This document shows, in pieces, positions 7,983 to 17,380 of a DNA stretch of 64,000 nt (its first letter is position 1; every line of letters begins with the position of its first letter). Origin of the DNA: an uncultured Dokdonia sp. (GTDB lineage: Bacteria > Bacteroidota > Bacteroidia > Flavobacteriales > Flavobacteriaceae); NCBI RefSeq assembly GCF_947496725.1, contig NZ_CANMDS010000002.1, forward strand, positions 558,001 to 622,000, given 5' to 3'. The translations under genes and the position numbers were made by a program. The notes below the pieces were generated by a model that was given only the letters and a program-made list of their open reading frames with translations, had not been told where the DNA came from and ran no database searches.

Positions 7983-9749
7983 TTATAATTGTTTATCTAT
8001 GGCACTTATAACTCTCACAGCTTTATCGTAATCTTGCTGCATTGCCACACTACTGGCTGGGGTATATCTAGCAAACTCGCAACTTTCTAGAAGACTTATA
8101 AACTCTATTGTGGTGTTTTGATCTACATCACGTTCTTTAAGTAATCTTGTTATGCGATCTTTAGACATCTCACTGGTTGTAATGTTAAGTTTTGCTTTAA
8201 GGTAGTTGTGTAGTGCACGCTCCATTGCGATGTAAAACTCTTTTTGACTACCTAGGTTTTTCTTTGCTGTAGCGAGAAATTTTCTAGCAAGCTTATCTGC
8301 CTTGCGTATTCTATTACCCGTGACATCATTTGCATAAGATTCCTTCTTTTTGCGCACAAGTATAGCTATAGGAATCAATAAAAATGGAAGTAGACTAAGC
8401 ATCCAAAATAGTGTGCTCTTAAAGAACTTTTCTTGCGTTACTGGTTTAAGGTTTGCTGTTGTCTTTATGTACTGAAATTGATTATTTGAAGCAACGACTT
8501 GCTGCTGCTTTGTATCATTAGTGTCAGATATTGCACTTGCAGTGTCTGTAGGTCCATTTTCTACTGTAATCACACGCTCTTGTGAGGTGATACGTTCGTA
8601 AGACTTGGTCTTAGGGTTAAAGTACGTAAATGAAAGTGGTGGTATGGGGTAACTGCCCTTAAACTGTGGTACAACTGTATACGTATCTTCCTTAAGGCCG
8701 CTCATACCGGCAAGATTAGTACGTATTTTATCGCTATTTTCTGGCTCATATACTTCTAGTGTACTTGGTAAATTAGGCTTAGGCAACTCAAAAAGTTTGA
8801 GATTTCCTCTTCCTTGTACTTGTAACTTGAGCTGAAAAGCCTCTCCTGCATCTAGTGTATCCTTAGTTGAGGTGACCTTAAAGTCAAACTCACCTACAGC
8901 ACCAGAAAAGTAATCTGGTTTGCCAGCATCTGGTAATGGTTTTACATCTACCGTTCTTATAGGAGCGCTTACTGTAATATTTGCACTTTTACTAAGTATA
9001 CGTCCAAAGATGTCACGGCGGTTAGTAGGGACACTTACGGCAACACTTAGACTTAAAGGTTCTATTTCTAGCTTTCCTGTTTTTTGAGGGTAGAGCACAG
9101 TACGTCTTAAGATAACATAGCGATAATCTTCTCCTTTATACTTGCCTTCATAAATTTTAAACTGCTTCTCGTCTGCGCTTTGACTCCAGAAGTCTGCAAA
9201 CTTTGGTGAGTCAAGCTCGCGCCAGTTATTTACACTTGTCTCTTTTGAGACATAAAGCTTGTAAACAATAGTAAATGCTTCATTAAGATAAGGGCTGTTT
9301 TTTGAAACCTCTGCCACGAGATGTACTTTTTCTTTTGCCAGATAAGTAGGGTCATTTGGGTCTTTTGGGACCTCTACAGCGGCAGTAACCGTAACTGGTA
9401 CAGGTGGTGATTTATAGACTTGACCCCCTACTGTTATTTCTGCCTGGCCTATCTCAAGGTTACCACGCTTAGTGGGTGATAATACATAAGAATATGTTTT
9501 TGAAAAACTACTCTTACCATTTACCCACTGCCTACTTGTAGTCTGGCTAGGGCCACCTACCACGCTAAAACCTTCAAAACTAGGAGCTCTAAAATTATCT
9601 CCATCTTGGTTCATTATAAAATCTACACGTAAACGCTCATTTACACCTAGTCTATTCTTGCTCAACTTTGCATTGAACTGAACGTCTTGCGCAAATAAAA
9701 CTGTCCCTATGAGTAGAAACAGGTAAACTATGTTTGATTTCATCTTCAT
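7983..9749 (-). CDS. batD: BatD family protein
   Basis: 588 residues: signal peptide 1-20, a large periplasmic region of beta-sandwich repeats (about 22-440; the opening DVQFNAKLSKNRLGVNERLRVDF is the BatD start), one membrane helix near 446-464 followed by KKKES, and a cytosolic helical tail. It is probably a membrane-tethered scaffold partner of the VWA proteins BatA and BatB. It overlaps batC by one base and is one base from batE, so translation is probably coupled. Family identification is firm; molecular function is unknown. Confidence 0.93.
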   Translation of the reverse strand: MKMKSNIVYLFLLIGTVLFAQDVQFNAKLSKNRLGVNERLRVDFIMNQDGDNFRAPSFEGFSVVGGPSQTTSRQWVNGKSSFSKTYSYVLSPTKRGNLEIGQAEITVGGQVYKSPPVPVTVTAAVEVPKDPNDPTYLAKEKVHLVAEVSKNSPYLNEAFTIVYKLYVSKETSVNNWRELDSPKFADFWSQSADEKQFKIYEGKYKGEDYRYVILRRTVLYPQKTGKLEIEPLSLSVAVSVPTNRRDIFGRILSKSANITVSAPIRTVDVKPLPDAGKPDYFSGAVGEFDFKVTSTKDTLDAGEAFQLKLQVQGRGNLKLFELPKPNLPSTLEVYEPENSDKIRTNLAGMSGLKEDTYTVVPQFKGSYPIPPLSFTYFNPKTKSYERITSQERVITVENGPTDTASAISDTNDTKQQQVVASNNQFQYIKTTANLKPVTQEKFFKSTLFWMLSLLPFLLIPIAILVRKKKESYANDVTGNRIRKADKLARKFLATAKKNLGSQKEFYIAMERALHNYLKAKLNITTSEMSKDRITRLLKERDVDQNTTIEFISLLESCEFARYTPASSVAMQQDYDKAVRVISAIDKQL

Positions 9750-10639
9750 TACCAGTCTTTCTCCGTTTTTACTTTTGCACCTTTTACCTTCTGCGCATTT
9801 ATCTTTTCTTGGGTTTTTTTCTCTTGGTCTTGCATCGCTTTTAGTAAACTTTGCACTTGTTGAGGAGATAATTGCCCTTGCTTAGGTTGCGGTGGTGGTT
9901 GTTTTTTATCTTCTTCACCCTCGCCACCATCTTGCTTTTTGTCTTTGTCTTTAGGGTCTCCTTTATCATCTTCTTTCTGCTCTCCCTCGTCTTCTTTTTC
10001 TTCGCCCTTATCGTCTGTTTCTTCCTTGTCGCCGTCTTCTCCCTCTTTTTTATCTCCTTCTCCTTTGTCGTCTTTTTTATTTTCGTCTTTGTCCTGGTTT
10101 TCGTCTTGGTTTTCTTGGTCGTCATTATCGCTACCACCACCGCCATTGTTTTCCTTTTCTTTTTTGGCAAGTTGTAAATTATAGCGTGTTTCTTCGTCTG
10201 TAGGATCTGCGCGTAGGGCATTTTTATAGGCTTCTACAGCTCCATCCCATTGTTCTTGTTGAAAGAGTGCATTACCTAGGTTGTGATATGCTTTGTGCTT
10301 TTCTTTTTTAGTTTGGGCAACAGATGCTGCTCTTGCTAGCGCACTTGTGCTTTCTTCCCACTTTTTGTTTTTGTAATAATTGTTTCCTGCATTATATTTT
10401 GCAGGTACACTCTCTGGTGTGAGCGAGATGGCTGCTCTTAGATTTGATTCCGCTTTCGCGAAAGCGTCAAAATCTACAACGCCACCTTCTTGGTTTATCA
10501 TTGCTTCCGTGCCTTCTAGAATATACTCTCTAGCCTCACCCGCCAGCGGATTTTGAAGTGTCTTTCCTTCTTTTGCTTTTTCTTGAGCTATGGCAGTAAA
10601 AGCTAGTGTGGCGAGCGCCAGTGTAAGTAACTTTTTCAT
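9749..10639 (-). CDS. batC: BatC: TPR protein with long acidic/lysine low-complexity tail
   Basis: 296 residues: signal peptide 1-18, TPR repeats about 35-160, then about 85 residues composed almost only of Asp, Glu, Lys, Gly, Asn and Gln (about 165-250), and a Gln/Lys-rich end with LSPQQVQSLLKAMQDQEKKTQEKI. The highly charged tail is typical of BatC and creates long spurious ORFs in other frames. A full palindrome encodes DAFAKA at about residues 58-63 before the first TPR. The gene lies 3 bp after batB and overlaps batD by one base. Confidence 0.93.
   Translation of the reverse strand: MKKLLTLALATLAFTAIAQEKAKEGKTLQNPLAGEAREYILEGTEAMINQEGGVVDFDAFAKAESNLRAAISLTPESVPAKYNAGNNYYKNKKWEESTSALARAASVAQTKKEKHKAYHNLGNALFQQEQWDGAVEAYKNALRADPTDEETRYNLQLAKKEKENNGGGGSDNDDQENQDENQDKDENKKDDKGEGDKKEGEDGDKEETDDKGEEKEDEGEQKEDDKGDPKDKDKKQDGGEGEEDKKQPPPQPKQGQLSPQQVQSLLKAMQDQEKKTQEKINAQKVKGAKVKTEKDW
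10451..10466. repeat. Palindrome copy 5 (full 16-mer), inside batC
   Basis: CGCTTTCGCGAAAGCG encodes DAFAKA in the linker between the signal peptide region and the first TPR. Confidence 0.95.
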
Positions 10640-10642
10640 TGC

Positions 10643-11677
10643 TTAGTTATCATTAAAAAGGTTTAACTTTTTGAGCCAATTAGTCTTACGGTCTAATAGA
10701 AATATATCTAAAAATAAGAACAGTAATCCTGCGCCTAAAAACCATTGAAACTGATCTTTAAAATCTGCAAACTGCTTGGCTTCAAATTCTTTTTTGTCCA
10801 TACCATTGAGCAAATTCTGTACCGTTTCTACCACTGTGGCAGTGCTGTTGCCGTCTATATATTCACCATTAGCCTGCTCTGCAATAGCCTTAAGAGTAGC
10901 CTCGTCTAGACGTGTGATTACGGTCTCTCCGTTTTGATCTTTCTTATAAGATTGTACAATGCCATTGCGCTTGAGAGGTATGGGGCCACCTTCGGTTTTA
11001 CCTACGCCTATGGTAAAAATGCGTATACCTTCTTTATTTGCTTGTTCTGCTAGGCTCGATGCTTCTCCCACGTGATCCTCACCATCTGATATGATAAACA
11101 GCACACGATTAGTTTGCTCCTCATCATTATAATAGGTTTTTGCAAGTTCTATAGCTTCTCCTATGGCCGTACCCTGGCTAGAGAGCATATCTGTATTCAT
11201 CTGGCTTAAAAATAGCTTAGCACTACTGTAATCTGTCGTGATAGGTAGTTGTGGGTATGCACTTCCTGCATAGGCTATAATCCCTATACGGTCGCTACCC
11301 AGACTGTTGATGATTTGAGTAACTAGTTGTTTTGATTTTTCAATTCTATTTGGTGCTATATCTTCTGCTAGCATAGATTTTGAAACGTCTATGGCAAACA
11401 CCACATCTACTCCCTCGCGCTTTACGGTCTCAAGTTTAGTACCCATTTTTGGGTTAACAAGACCTACAACTAAAAATGCAATGGCAATACAGATCATAAG
11501 GACCTTAAGACCTGGCTTAAAATAAGATCTATCTGGGCTTAATTTTTTAAGAAGATTTGCGCTTGCAAATTTCTTTTGAGCACTGCGCTGCCAGATTAAT
11601 ACCCCCATATATAAGAGTATCACCGCAGGTATAGCGAGCAGTAACCAAAACCATATTTTTTCTTCTAATAGATACAT
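10643..11677 (-). CDS. batB: BatB: von Willebrand factor A domain membrane protein
   Basis: 344 residues: two N-terminal membrane helices (about 8-28 and 56-78), a VWA domain (about 88-285) with a complete MIDAS motif DVSKSM (DxSxS near residue 97) and the later SDGEDH, and a C-terminal helix near 310-330. MIDAS sites bind a divalent metal and mediate protein contacts. It is paralogous to BatA next door (29-bp gap). BatA and BatB are membrane partners in the Bat complex of Bacteroidetes. Confidence 0.94.
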   Translation of the reverse strand: MYLLEEKIWFWLLLAIPAVILLYMGVLIWQRSAQKKFASANLLKKLSPDRSYFKPGLKVLMICIAIAFLVVGLVNPKMGTKLETVKREGVDVVFAIDVSKSMLAEDIAPNRIEKSKQLVTQIINSLGSDRIGIIAYAGSAYPQLPITTDYSSAKLFLSQMNTDMLSSQGTAIGEAIELAKTYYNDEEQTNRVLFIISDGEDHVGEASSLAEQANKEGIRIFTIGVGKTEGGPIPLKRNGIVQSYKKDQNGETVITRLDEATLKAIAEQANGEYIDGNSTATVVETVQNLLNGMDKKEFEAKQFADFKDQFQWFLGAGLLFLFLDIFLLDRKTNWLKKLNLFNDN

Positions 11678-11705
11678 AGGTGCCTTTTACAAAAGCATAT
11701 ATTAT

Positions 11706-12710
11706 TTATACAAAACTCTTAAAAACAGTATACTTTAATAATAACTCAATCATAAGTAACAATCCAGCTAGTAAAACTAGAGGCCTGTACTTTTCCTCAT
11801 AATTTGTATACTTAAACTCTTCTACATCGGTACGTTCAAGTTTATCTATCTCGTCATAGATTTCTTGAAGTTTCTTGTTGTTAGTCGCTCTAAAATATTG
11901 ACCTCCTGTGGTTTCGGCGATTTCTTCTAGTAGCTCTTCATCTATAGTAACTTGTATATTTTCATACACAAATGTACCGTTAGGGTTACGAGCATAAGGT
12001 GATAGTGCCGTACCGTTTGTACCCATCCCGATGGTGTATACTTTAATGCCAAACTCTTGAGCGAGCTCTGCTGCGATACGTGGGTCTATCTGTCCTGCAT
12101 TATTCTCACCATCTGTCATTAATATGATAACCTTGCTTAATGCTTTGCTGTCTTTAATGCGGTTTACACCCGTTGCTAGCCCCATACCTATAGCGGTTCC
12201 TCCTTCTATAATGCTGTTGTACTGTATGCCTTTAAGCGCACTTAGTACAATACTCTTATCACTCGTGATAGGTGTTTTTGTAAAACTCTCACCTGCATAC
12301 TCTACTAGTCCTATACGATCGTTAGGACGGCCATTTATAAAACTTGAGGCTACTTTTTTAAGTGCTTCCAGTCTATTAGGACGTAAATCTTTTGCCAGCA
12401 TACTGGCAGATACGTCTATCGCGATTACGATATCTATACCTTTTGTGGTTTTAGTCTTAGTAGATACCTCTACATTACGCGGTCTAGCGAGTGCCACTAT
12501 AATAAGACTAAGAGCCGCTAGTCTCAAAATAAATAGAAGCGGTCTGAGTTTAGGTAAAATGCTAGTGCTCGTTTTAAAACCTTTAATGCTAGATATTTTT
12601 ACCGCAGGTGTTTGCTTCTTGCGTTTCCATAAGTACCAAGCGATTGCCACTGGCAGTGCAAGAAACAACCAGAAAAACTCAGGATTTGAAAATTCAAAAT
12701 TGCTTAGCAT
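11706..12710 (-). CDS. batA: BatA: von Willebrand factor A domain membrane protein
   Basis: 334 residues: helices near 12-28 and 55-78, a VWA domain about 90-290 with MIDAS DVSASM and MTDGENNAG, and a C-terminal helix (about 305-325). It starts with FEFSNPEFFWLFLALPVAIAWYL, the usual BatA opening. Its ATG overlaps the stop of the BatD-like gene by one base. The two VWA proteins share the same membrane topology and probably arose by duplication. Confidence 0.94.
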   Translation of the reverse strand: MLSNFEFSNPEFFWLFLALPVAIAWYLWKRKKQTPAVKISSIKGFKTSTSILPKLRPLLFILRLAALSLIIVALARPRNVEVSTKTKTTKGIDIVIAIDVSASMLAKDLRPNRLEALKKVASSFINGRPNDRIGLVEYAGESFTKTPITSDKSIVLSALKGIQYNSIIEGGTAIGMGLATGVNRIKDSKALSKVIILMTDGENNAGQIDPRIAAELAQEFGIKVYTIGMGTNGTALSPYARNPNGTFVYENIQVTIDEELLEEIAETTGGQYFRATNNKKLQEIYDEIDKLERTDVEEFKYTNYEEKYRPLVLLAGLLLMIELLLKYTVFKSFV

Positions 12711-14374
12711 TACTTCTCTTCTTCTTTTGCTTGCAGTTCTACACTTTGCATCACGCGCTCTGCGATTTGTTTACCATAAGGATCTTCATCGTGCCAGCTT
12801 ATAAATAATTGCTGAATCACACTTTCTGACTGAAAAGTTAAAAATGCATACTCACCAGAGTCCATCATTTCCTTTTCTTCGTCTATAATTTGAGTTCCTT
12901 TTCCAAAGGTTTTAAGACCTTCAGCACCATTAGGCGTTTTGAACTTTTCATTCTTCACCACATCTGCAGAGAAGCCGTTTTGCTCAAACATCGCAAGTTG
13001 ATTTGCAATGAGCTGCTCTACTTTTACTTCGGCGTTTTCTGGAAATTTGAATTGAAATACGAGTATAGAAACATTTGCTGGTACTGTAGACCACGCAAAT
13101 GAGGTTGCCTCCATTTGCCCTTGCGCCTCTGGTGGTAATGCCACTTCTTGTCTTGTAAGAACCTTTGGTGTACTTACAATCATAGATGGCGCTCCATACT
13201 CACTGGTAATCCAAGTACCTTCGGCAAGCTCACGGGTCATATTTCCGAAAACAAAATCTTTAACCTCACTATACCCCTTAACAACTATACCTACGGTGGT
13301 TGCTACAAGTAAGATGGCCAGAACACCACCTATTGCGGTAAGCCATAGTTTTCTTTTACGCTTTCGCGAAAGCGCTTCTCTATAATCCTCCTGCTTCATA
13401 AGTTCTTCTACAGTAGGAGGTGGTAGTGCTTCTTTAGTTTCTTTTACTATTTCTTCTACACTAAGACGGTCTGCTTGCGCCTTACCCTCTGGCGGATTTA
13501 CACGTGCAAATTTTATAAGGTCTGCACGTTTAAAAATATCTTTAAGCTTTACAATAGTCTCCCTGCTGAAGTCAATGTGACCACTGTCGCGCTCCATCTC
13601 AAGACGGGCAATGAGCTCATCTGTTGTGCTCTCCATAGCACGATCATATACCTTCTCATCATAGTAGCGACGTATGGCATCTGTAAGTACAGTGTAGTAC
13701 TCTTTATATTTTGCTTGAGCGATATAATCTTCTTGATCTAGTGCGTTGAGTGTTGCAATAGCTTGCTCAAAAGGAGGCACATATTTTTCTGCCTCTTTTT
13801 GTTTTTTATGACGACGTAGTAAGAACCATAAAAACAAGGCGATGGCAATAAGTACTGGGATGATCCATAACAGGTACTTCCACCACTTGCTATAGTCTCT
13901 AGGTAACTCTATAATAGGTTTAATATCATAAAGACCTTGGTTTACAGTGTCTAGTACAACATTGTTTACTTCTACTAGAAAAGTATCTGTCTCTACAGTT
14001 TTAGTCCCTATGATTATTTTTTGCTTTGGGATGACATAGCGACCACTATCAAACTGTGTTAAACCATATCTCTTTATAAGCTTTACTCTTGCAGATGTCG
14101 AGCTTGCGGTGTCAATCTTATAACTTTCTATAACCTCAAGAGGATTAAAAGTTTGGCCCTCTGGAAAAACCACCGCCTCACCATCATTTGCAAGAACTTC
14201 AATCTTGTAATTAATTTGTTGCCCTATAAGAATACTTGTAGAATCTATGGTGGCACGCACATCATCTTGAGCTTGAGACGATGTGGCAAAAAGAAAGCAA
14301 ATCAAGAAAAACACAAACAAGGCAGACTTAGATATGCCAGCTGTATTAAAGTTATGTTGTCTTGAGGTATTCAT
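12710..14374 (-). CDS. BatD-like membrane protein (second BatD paralog of the operon)
   Basis: I choose the ATG at 14374 (MNTSRQHNF). The longer frame to 14413 begins at GTG and would overlap the DUF58 gene. This gives 554 residues: signal peptide ending near AQ at about 35, a periplasmic domain with BatD-like start (VRATIDSTSILIGQQINYKIEV), a membrane helix (WWKYLLWIIPVLIAIALFLWF), a cytosolic linker, a second helix (LWLTAIGGVLAILLVATTVG) and a C-terminal domain of unknown type. A full palindrome encodes LSRKR just before the second helix. The order moxR, DUF58, BatD-like, batA is usual in Bacteroidetes. Confidence 0.85.
   Translation of the reverse strand: MNTSRQHNFNTAGISKSALFVFFLICFLFATSSQAQDDVRATIDSTSILIGQQINYKIEVLANDGEAVVFPEGQTFNPLEVIESYKIDTASSTSARVKLIKRYGLTQFDSGRYVIPKQKIIIGTKTVETDTFLVEVNNVVLDTVNQGLYDIKPIIELPRDYSKWWKYLLWIIPVLIAIALFLWFLLRRHKKQKEAEKYVPPFEQAIATLNALDQEDYIAQAKYKEYYTVLTDAIRRYYDEKVYDRAMESTTDELIARLEMERDSGHIDFSRETIVKLKDIFKRADLIKFARVNPPEGKAQADRLSVEEIVKETKEALPPPTVEELMKQEDYREALSRKRKRKLWLTAIGGVLAILLVATTVGIVVKGYSEVKDFVFGNMTRELAEGTWITSEYGAPSMIVSTPKVLTRQEVALPPEAQGQMEATSFAWSTVPANVSILVFQFKFPENAEVKVEQLIANQLAMFEQNGFSADVVKNEKFKTPNGAEGLKTFGKGTQIIDEEKEMMDSGEYAFLTFQSESVIQQLFISWHDEDPYGKQIAERVMQSVELQAKEEEK
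13359..13374. repeat. Palindrome copy 6 (full 16-mer), inside the BatD-like gene
   Basis: CGCTTTCGCGAAAGCG encodes ALSRKR at the cytosolic edge of the second membrane helix. Confidence 0.95.
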
Positions 14375-14405
14375 TAGGTATTTCTCTTTGGGGTTTTTAT
14401 CGCTA

Positions 14406-15272
14406 CTAGCCACGTCTTTTAAAGTATCCGAGTAGCTTTTTCACATAGCTTTCATCTGTACGTACATCTATAACACCGGCACCACTGCGCTTAAAGGTTT
14501 CTTTAAAGTAAGCAACACGCTCTTTATAGTATACCTCATAGTTTGTTCTTATCTTTTTTGAACTTGTGTTGATAAGTGCTAGTTCGCCAGTTTCTTCATC
14601 TTCCATCTGTACAATACCTAGGCTAGGTATTTTTTCTTCTCGCTGGTCATAAATACGTATACCTGTAATGTCGTGCTTATTTGCAGCAATTTTCATTGTT
14701 TGCTCATAGCCGTCTGTAATAAAGTCTGAAAGCACAAAAACAATGGCTTTCTTTTTCATCACATTACTAAGGTACTTTATGGCTTGTGCAAGGTCTGTCT
14801 TTTTTGAACTAGGTTTAAACTCTAGTAACTCACGTATGATGCGTAGTACGTGAGACTTTCCTTTTTTAGGAGGTATAAATAGCTCTATCTCATCTGTAAA
14901 AAGGATGAGACCTATTTTGTCATTATTCTGCATTGCACTAAACGCGAGTGTTGCCGCAATTTCAGTAACAATTTCATTTTTGAACTGCTTGTCTGTTCCA
15001 AAAAACTCAGATCCAGACACATCTGCCACGAGCATCATTGTGAGCTCTCGCTCTTCTTCAAAAACTTTAATGTACGGCTCACTATAACGTGCTGTCACGT
15101 TCCAGTCTATATTACGCACATCATCACCAAACTGGTACTGGCGCACCTCAGAAAAAGTCATACCACGACCCTTAAAGGTAGAGTGATATTCTCCACCAAA
15201 AATGTGATCAGACAGCCTACGTGTCTTGATCTCGATCTTGCGTACTTTTTTAAGAAGTTCTTTTGTATCCAA
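14406..15272 (-). CDS. DUF58 domain protein (VWA-like), MoxR partner
   Basis: 288-residue cytosolic protein of the DUF58 family: the conserved GEYHSTFKGRGMTFSEVRQYQFGDDVRNIDWNVTAR block (about 27-62) and a VWA-like fold with DVSGSEFF. The start codon is TTG (MDTKELLKKVRKIEIKTRRL), supported by the conserved N-terminus. DUF58 proteins are regularly encoded beside MoxR ATPases, which may act on them as chaperones. It lies 59 bp after moxR and leads into the Bat genes. A second DUF58 paralog is at 49530-50471. Confidence 0.93.
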   Translation of the reverse strand: MDTKELLKKVRKIEIKTRRLSDHIFGGEYHSTFKGRGMTFSEVRQYQFGDDVRNIDWNVTARYSEPYIKVFEEERELTMMLVADVSGSEFFGTDKQFKNEIVTEIAATLAFSAMQNNDKIGLILFTDEIELFIPPKKGKSHVLRIIRELLEFKPSSKKTDLAQAIKYLSNVMKKKAIVFVLSDFITDGYEQTMKIAANKHDITGIRIYDQREEKIPSLGIVQMEDEETGELALINTSSKKIRTNYEVYYKERVAYFKETFKRSGAGVIDVRTDESYVKKLLGYFKRRG

Positions 15273-15331
15273 TTCTTTTTGGGACTATAATTTATCGCAT
15301 AGTAACTACTCTCACTGTTTTACGAGACTGT

Positions 15332-16336
15332 CTATGGTACTTCTATCTGGTTTACAATTTTGTTTATGATATCTACAGAGGTAATATTTTCTGCCTCTGC
15401 TTCATAGGTAATACCTATACGGTGGCGCAGTATATCGTGTACCACGGCACGTACATCTTCTGGTATAACATAACCACGACGCTTGATAAATGCATAACAC
15501 TTTGCAGCTGTGGCAAGGTTGATACTACCACGAGGCGATGCCCCAAAGTTTATAAGAGGTTTTAAATCTGCCAGGCCATAATTTTCTGGGTAACGCGTTG
15601 CAAAGATGATATCAAGAATATACTTCTCAATTTTTTCATCCATATACACTTCTTTTACTGCCTCTTGCGCTCTTATAATTTGCTCTACAGATACTACAGG
15701 ATTTACTTTTTCATAAGAACCCTTTAAGTTCTGGCGTATGATGAGTTGCTCATCTTCCAGTTTTGGGTAATCTATAACTGTTTTGAGCATAAAACGGTCT
15801 ACCTGTGCTTCTGGTAGTGGGTACGTTCCTTCTTGCTCTACAGGGTTTTGTGTTGCCATTACTAAAAATGGCTTATCTAGTTTAAAAGTTTCATCACCTA
15901 TGGTAACCTGCTTTTCTTGCATTGCCTCTAGTAGGGCAGATTGCACTTTTGCCGGAGCACGGTTAATCTCATCTGCAAGAACGAAGTTTGCAAAAATAGG
16001 TCCCTTCTTGATGCTAAAGTCTGCAAGCTTCATATTATAAATAAGCGTTCCCACTACATCTGCAGGGAGTAAGTCTGGCGTAAACTGTATACGAGAGAAA
16101 GAGCCGTGTACCGCTTGTGATAAGGTGTTTATGGCTAGCGTTTTTGCAAGACCAGGCACTCCTTCTAGAAGAATGTGACCACGACCCAAAAGACCTATGA
16201 GCAATCGCTCAATCATATGCTTTTGACCCACAATTACTTTATTCATCTCCATTGTAAGAACCTCTACAAAGGCACTCTCACGCTCAATTTTTTCATTGAT
16301 TGCCTGTATGTCAATCGATGTAGTATTTTCTTCCAT
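15332..16336 (-). CDS. moxR: MoxR family AAA+ ATPase
   Basis: 334 residues with Walker A GVPGLAKT (about 79-86), Walker B LADEINRAP (about 144-152), sensor and arginine-finger segments (MATQNPVEQEGTYPLPEAQVDRF) and the lid domain. MoxR ATPases act as chaperones for metal insertion or for VWA proteins. It is first in the Bat operon, ahead of DUF58 and batA-E. The start ATG is divergent from the aldo/keto reductase gene across 167 bp. Confidence 0.95.
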   Translation of the reverse strand: MEENTTSIDIQAINEKIERESAFVEVLTMEMNKVIVGQKHMIERLLIGLLGRGHILLEGVPGLAKTLAINTLSQAVHGSFSRIQFTPDLLPADVVGTLIYNMKLADFSIKKGPIFANFVLADEINRAPAKVQSALLEAMQEKQVTIGDETFKLDKPFLVMATQNPVEQEGTYPLPEAQVDRFMLKTVIDYPKLEDEQLIIRQNLKGSYEKVNPVVSVEQIIRAQEAVKEVYMDEKIEKYILDIIFATRYPENYGLADLKPLINFGASPRGSINLATAAKCYAFIKRRGYVIPEDVRAVVHDILRHRIGITYEAEAENITSVDIINKIVNQIEVP

Positions 16337-16503
16337 AATTCTTTATTCTAGTAAGCAGAAACTTCTAACGTCGCAAAGTCTCATTTTATTCCTAAAAATC
16401 TTGTTAACATTTGGTTAAAAAATATTGAAAATAAAGGGCTTCGCACACATTTCTGTAGTTTTAGAACAACTACTTTTAATAAAACCAAATCTAAAAACTA
16501 CAG

Positions 16504-17370
16504 ATGCAATTTTCAAGAATAATTCAAGGCTGTATGACCTGGGGCGTTTGGGGCAAGCAATTTAATGAACGCCAAATGGTTGAGACCATACATCACTGCC
16601 TTGAGCAAGGTATTACCACCTTTGACCACGCAGATATTTACGGAGATTATACGACAGAGGGTGAGTGGGGTAGCTCTTTCGCGAAAGCGAACATCCCTAG
16701 AGAAACCGTACAAATTATAAGCAAGTGCGGTATCCAGATGATGGGTGACAACAGGCCAGAAAACACCATAAAACATTACCAGTACGACAAAGATTACATC
16801 ATAGCCAGCGCCGAAAGGTCTCTTAAAGAGCTGCAAACAGAGTATCTTGATTTATTCTTATTACATAGACCAAGTCCCCTGCTTGCTCCAGATGAGGTAG
16901 CGGCAGCAGTGAGCCATTTAAAAGAACAGGGGAAAATTAAAAACTTTGGACTTTCTAACTTTACGGCTTCACAAACAGCACTTGTGGCATCACGTGTGGC
17001 AGTGAGTGCAAACCAGCTCGAAATCTCCATAACAGAGCGCAGCGCCCTAGATGATGGGAGTCTAGACTATATGATGACTAATGGGATCACACCTATGAGT
17101 TGGAGTCCGCTAGGATCTGTTTTTAGAGAAGAGACACCGCAGAGTGATCGCATTAAAAAAGCGCTAGAGCCGTTATGCGAAAAGTATAATGCCACACAAG
17201 ATCAATTATTACTAGCCTGGTTGCTCAAGCACCCAGCGGGTATACACCCAGTTATAGGGACCACAACTGCGAGCCGCATTACAAATGCTGTGCTGGCAGA
17301 AAAAATAGCATTAAGCCTTAAAGATTGGTTTACCATCTTAGAAGCTAGCGTAGGAGAAGAAGTAGCATAA
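16504..17370 (+). CDS. Aldo/keto reductase family oxidoreductase
   Basis: 288-residue NADPH-dependent reductase of the aldo/keto reductase superfamily, YdhF-like subgroup. The catalytic tetrad is visible: Asp41 and Tyr46 in FDHADIYG, Lys74 in ISKCG, His121 in LFLLHRP. The cofactor-binding end has TTTASRI. The substrate is not predictable. Eleven bases separate it from the next dehydrogenase gene, so the two are probably co-transcribed. A partly decayed palindrome encodes SSFAKA near residues 57-62. Confidence 0.93.
   Translation: MQFSRIIQGCMTWGVWGKQFNERQMVETIHHCLEQGITTFDHADIYGDYTTEGEWGSSFAKANIPRETVQIISKCGIQMMGDNRPENTIKHYQYDKDYIIASAERSLKELQTEYLDLFLLHRPSPLLAPDEVAAAVSHLKEQGKIKNFGLSNFTASQTALVASRVAVSANQLEISITERSALDDGSLDYMMTNGITPMSWSPLGSVFREETPQSDRIKKALEPLCEKYNATQDQLLLAWLLKHPAGIHPVIGTTTASRITNAVLAEKIALSLKDWFTILEASVGEEVA
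16676..16687. repeat. Palindrome copy 7 (12 bp), inside the aldo/keto reductase gene
   Basis: CTTTCGCGAAAG with the right arm continuing CG; the left arm reads TAGCT. Encodes SFAKA. Confidence 0.88.
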
Positions 17371-17380
17371 AGAAAATATT

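Noticed and set aside
9841-10221. Long ORFs overlapping batC on both strands (Lys-rich, Ser-rich and Phe/Val-rich products)
   Set aside because: They are shadows of the biased acidic/lysine codons in the low-complexity tail of BatC.
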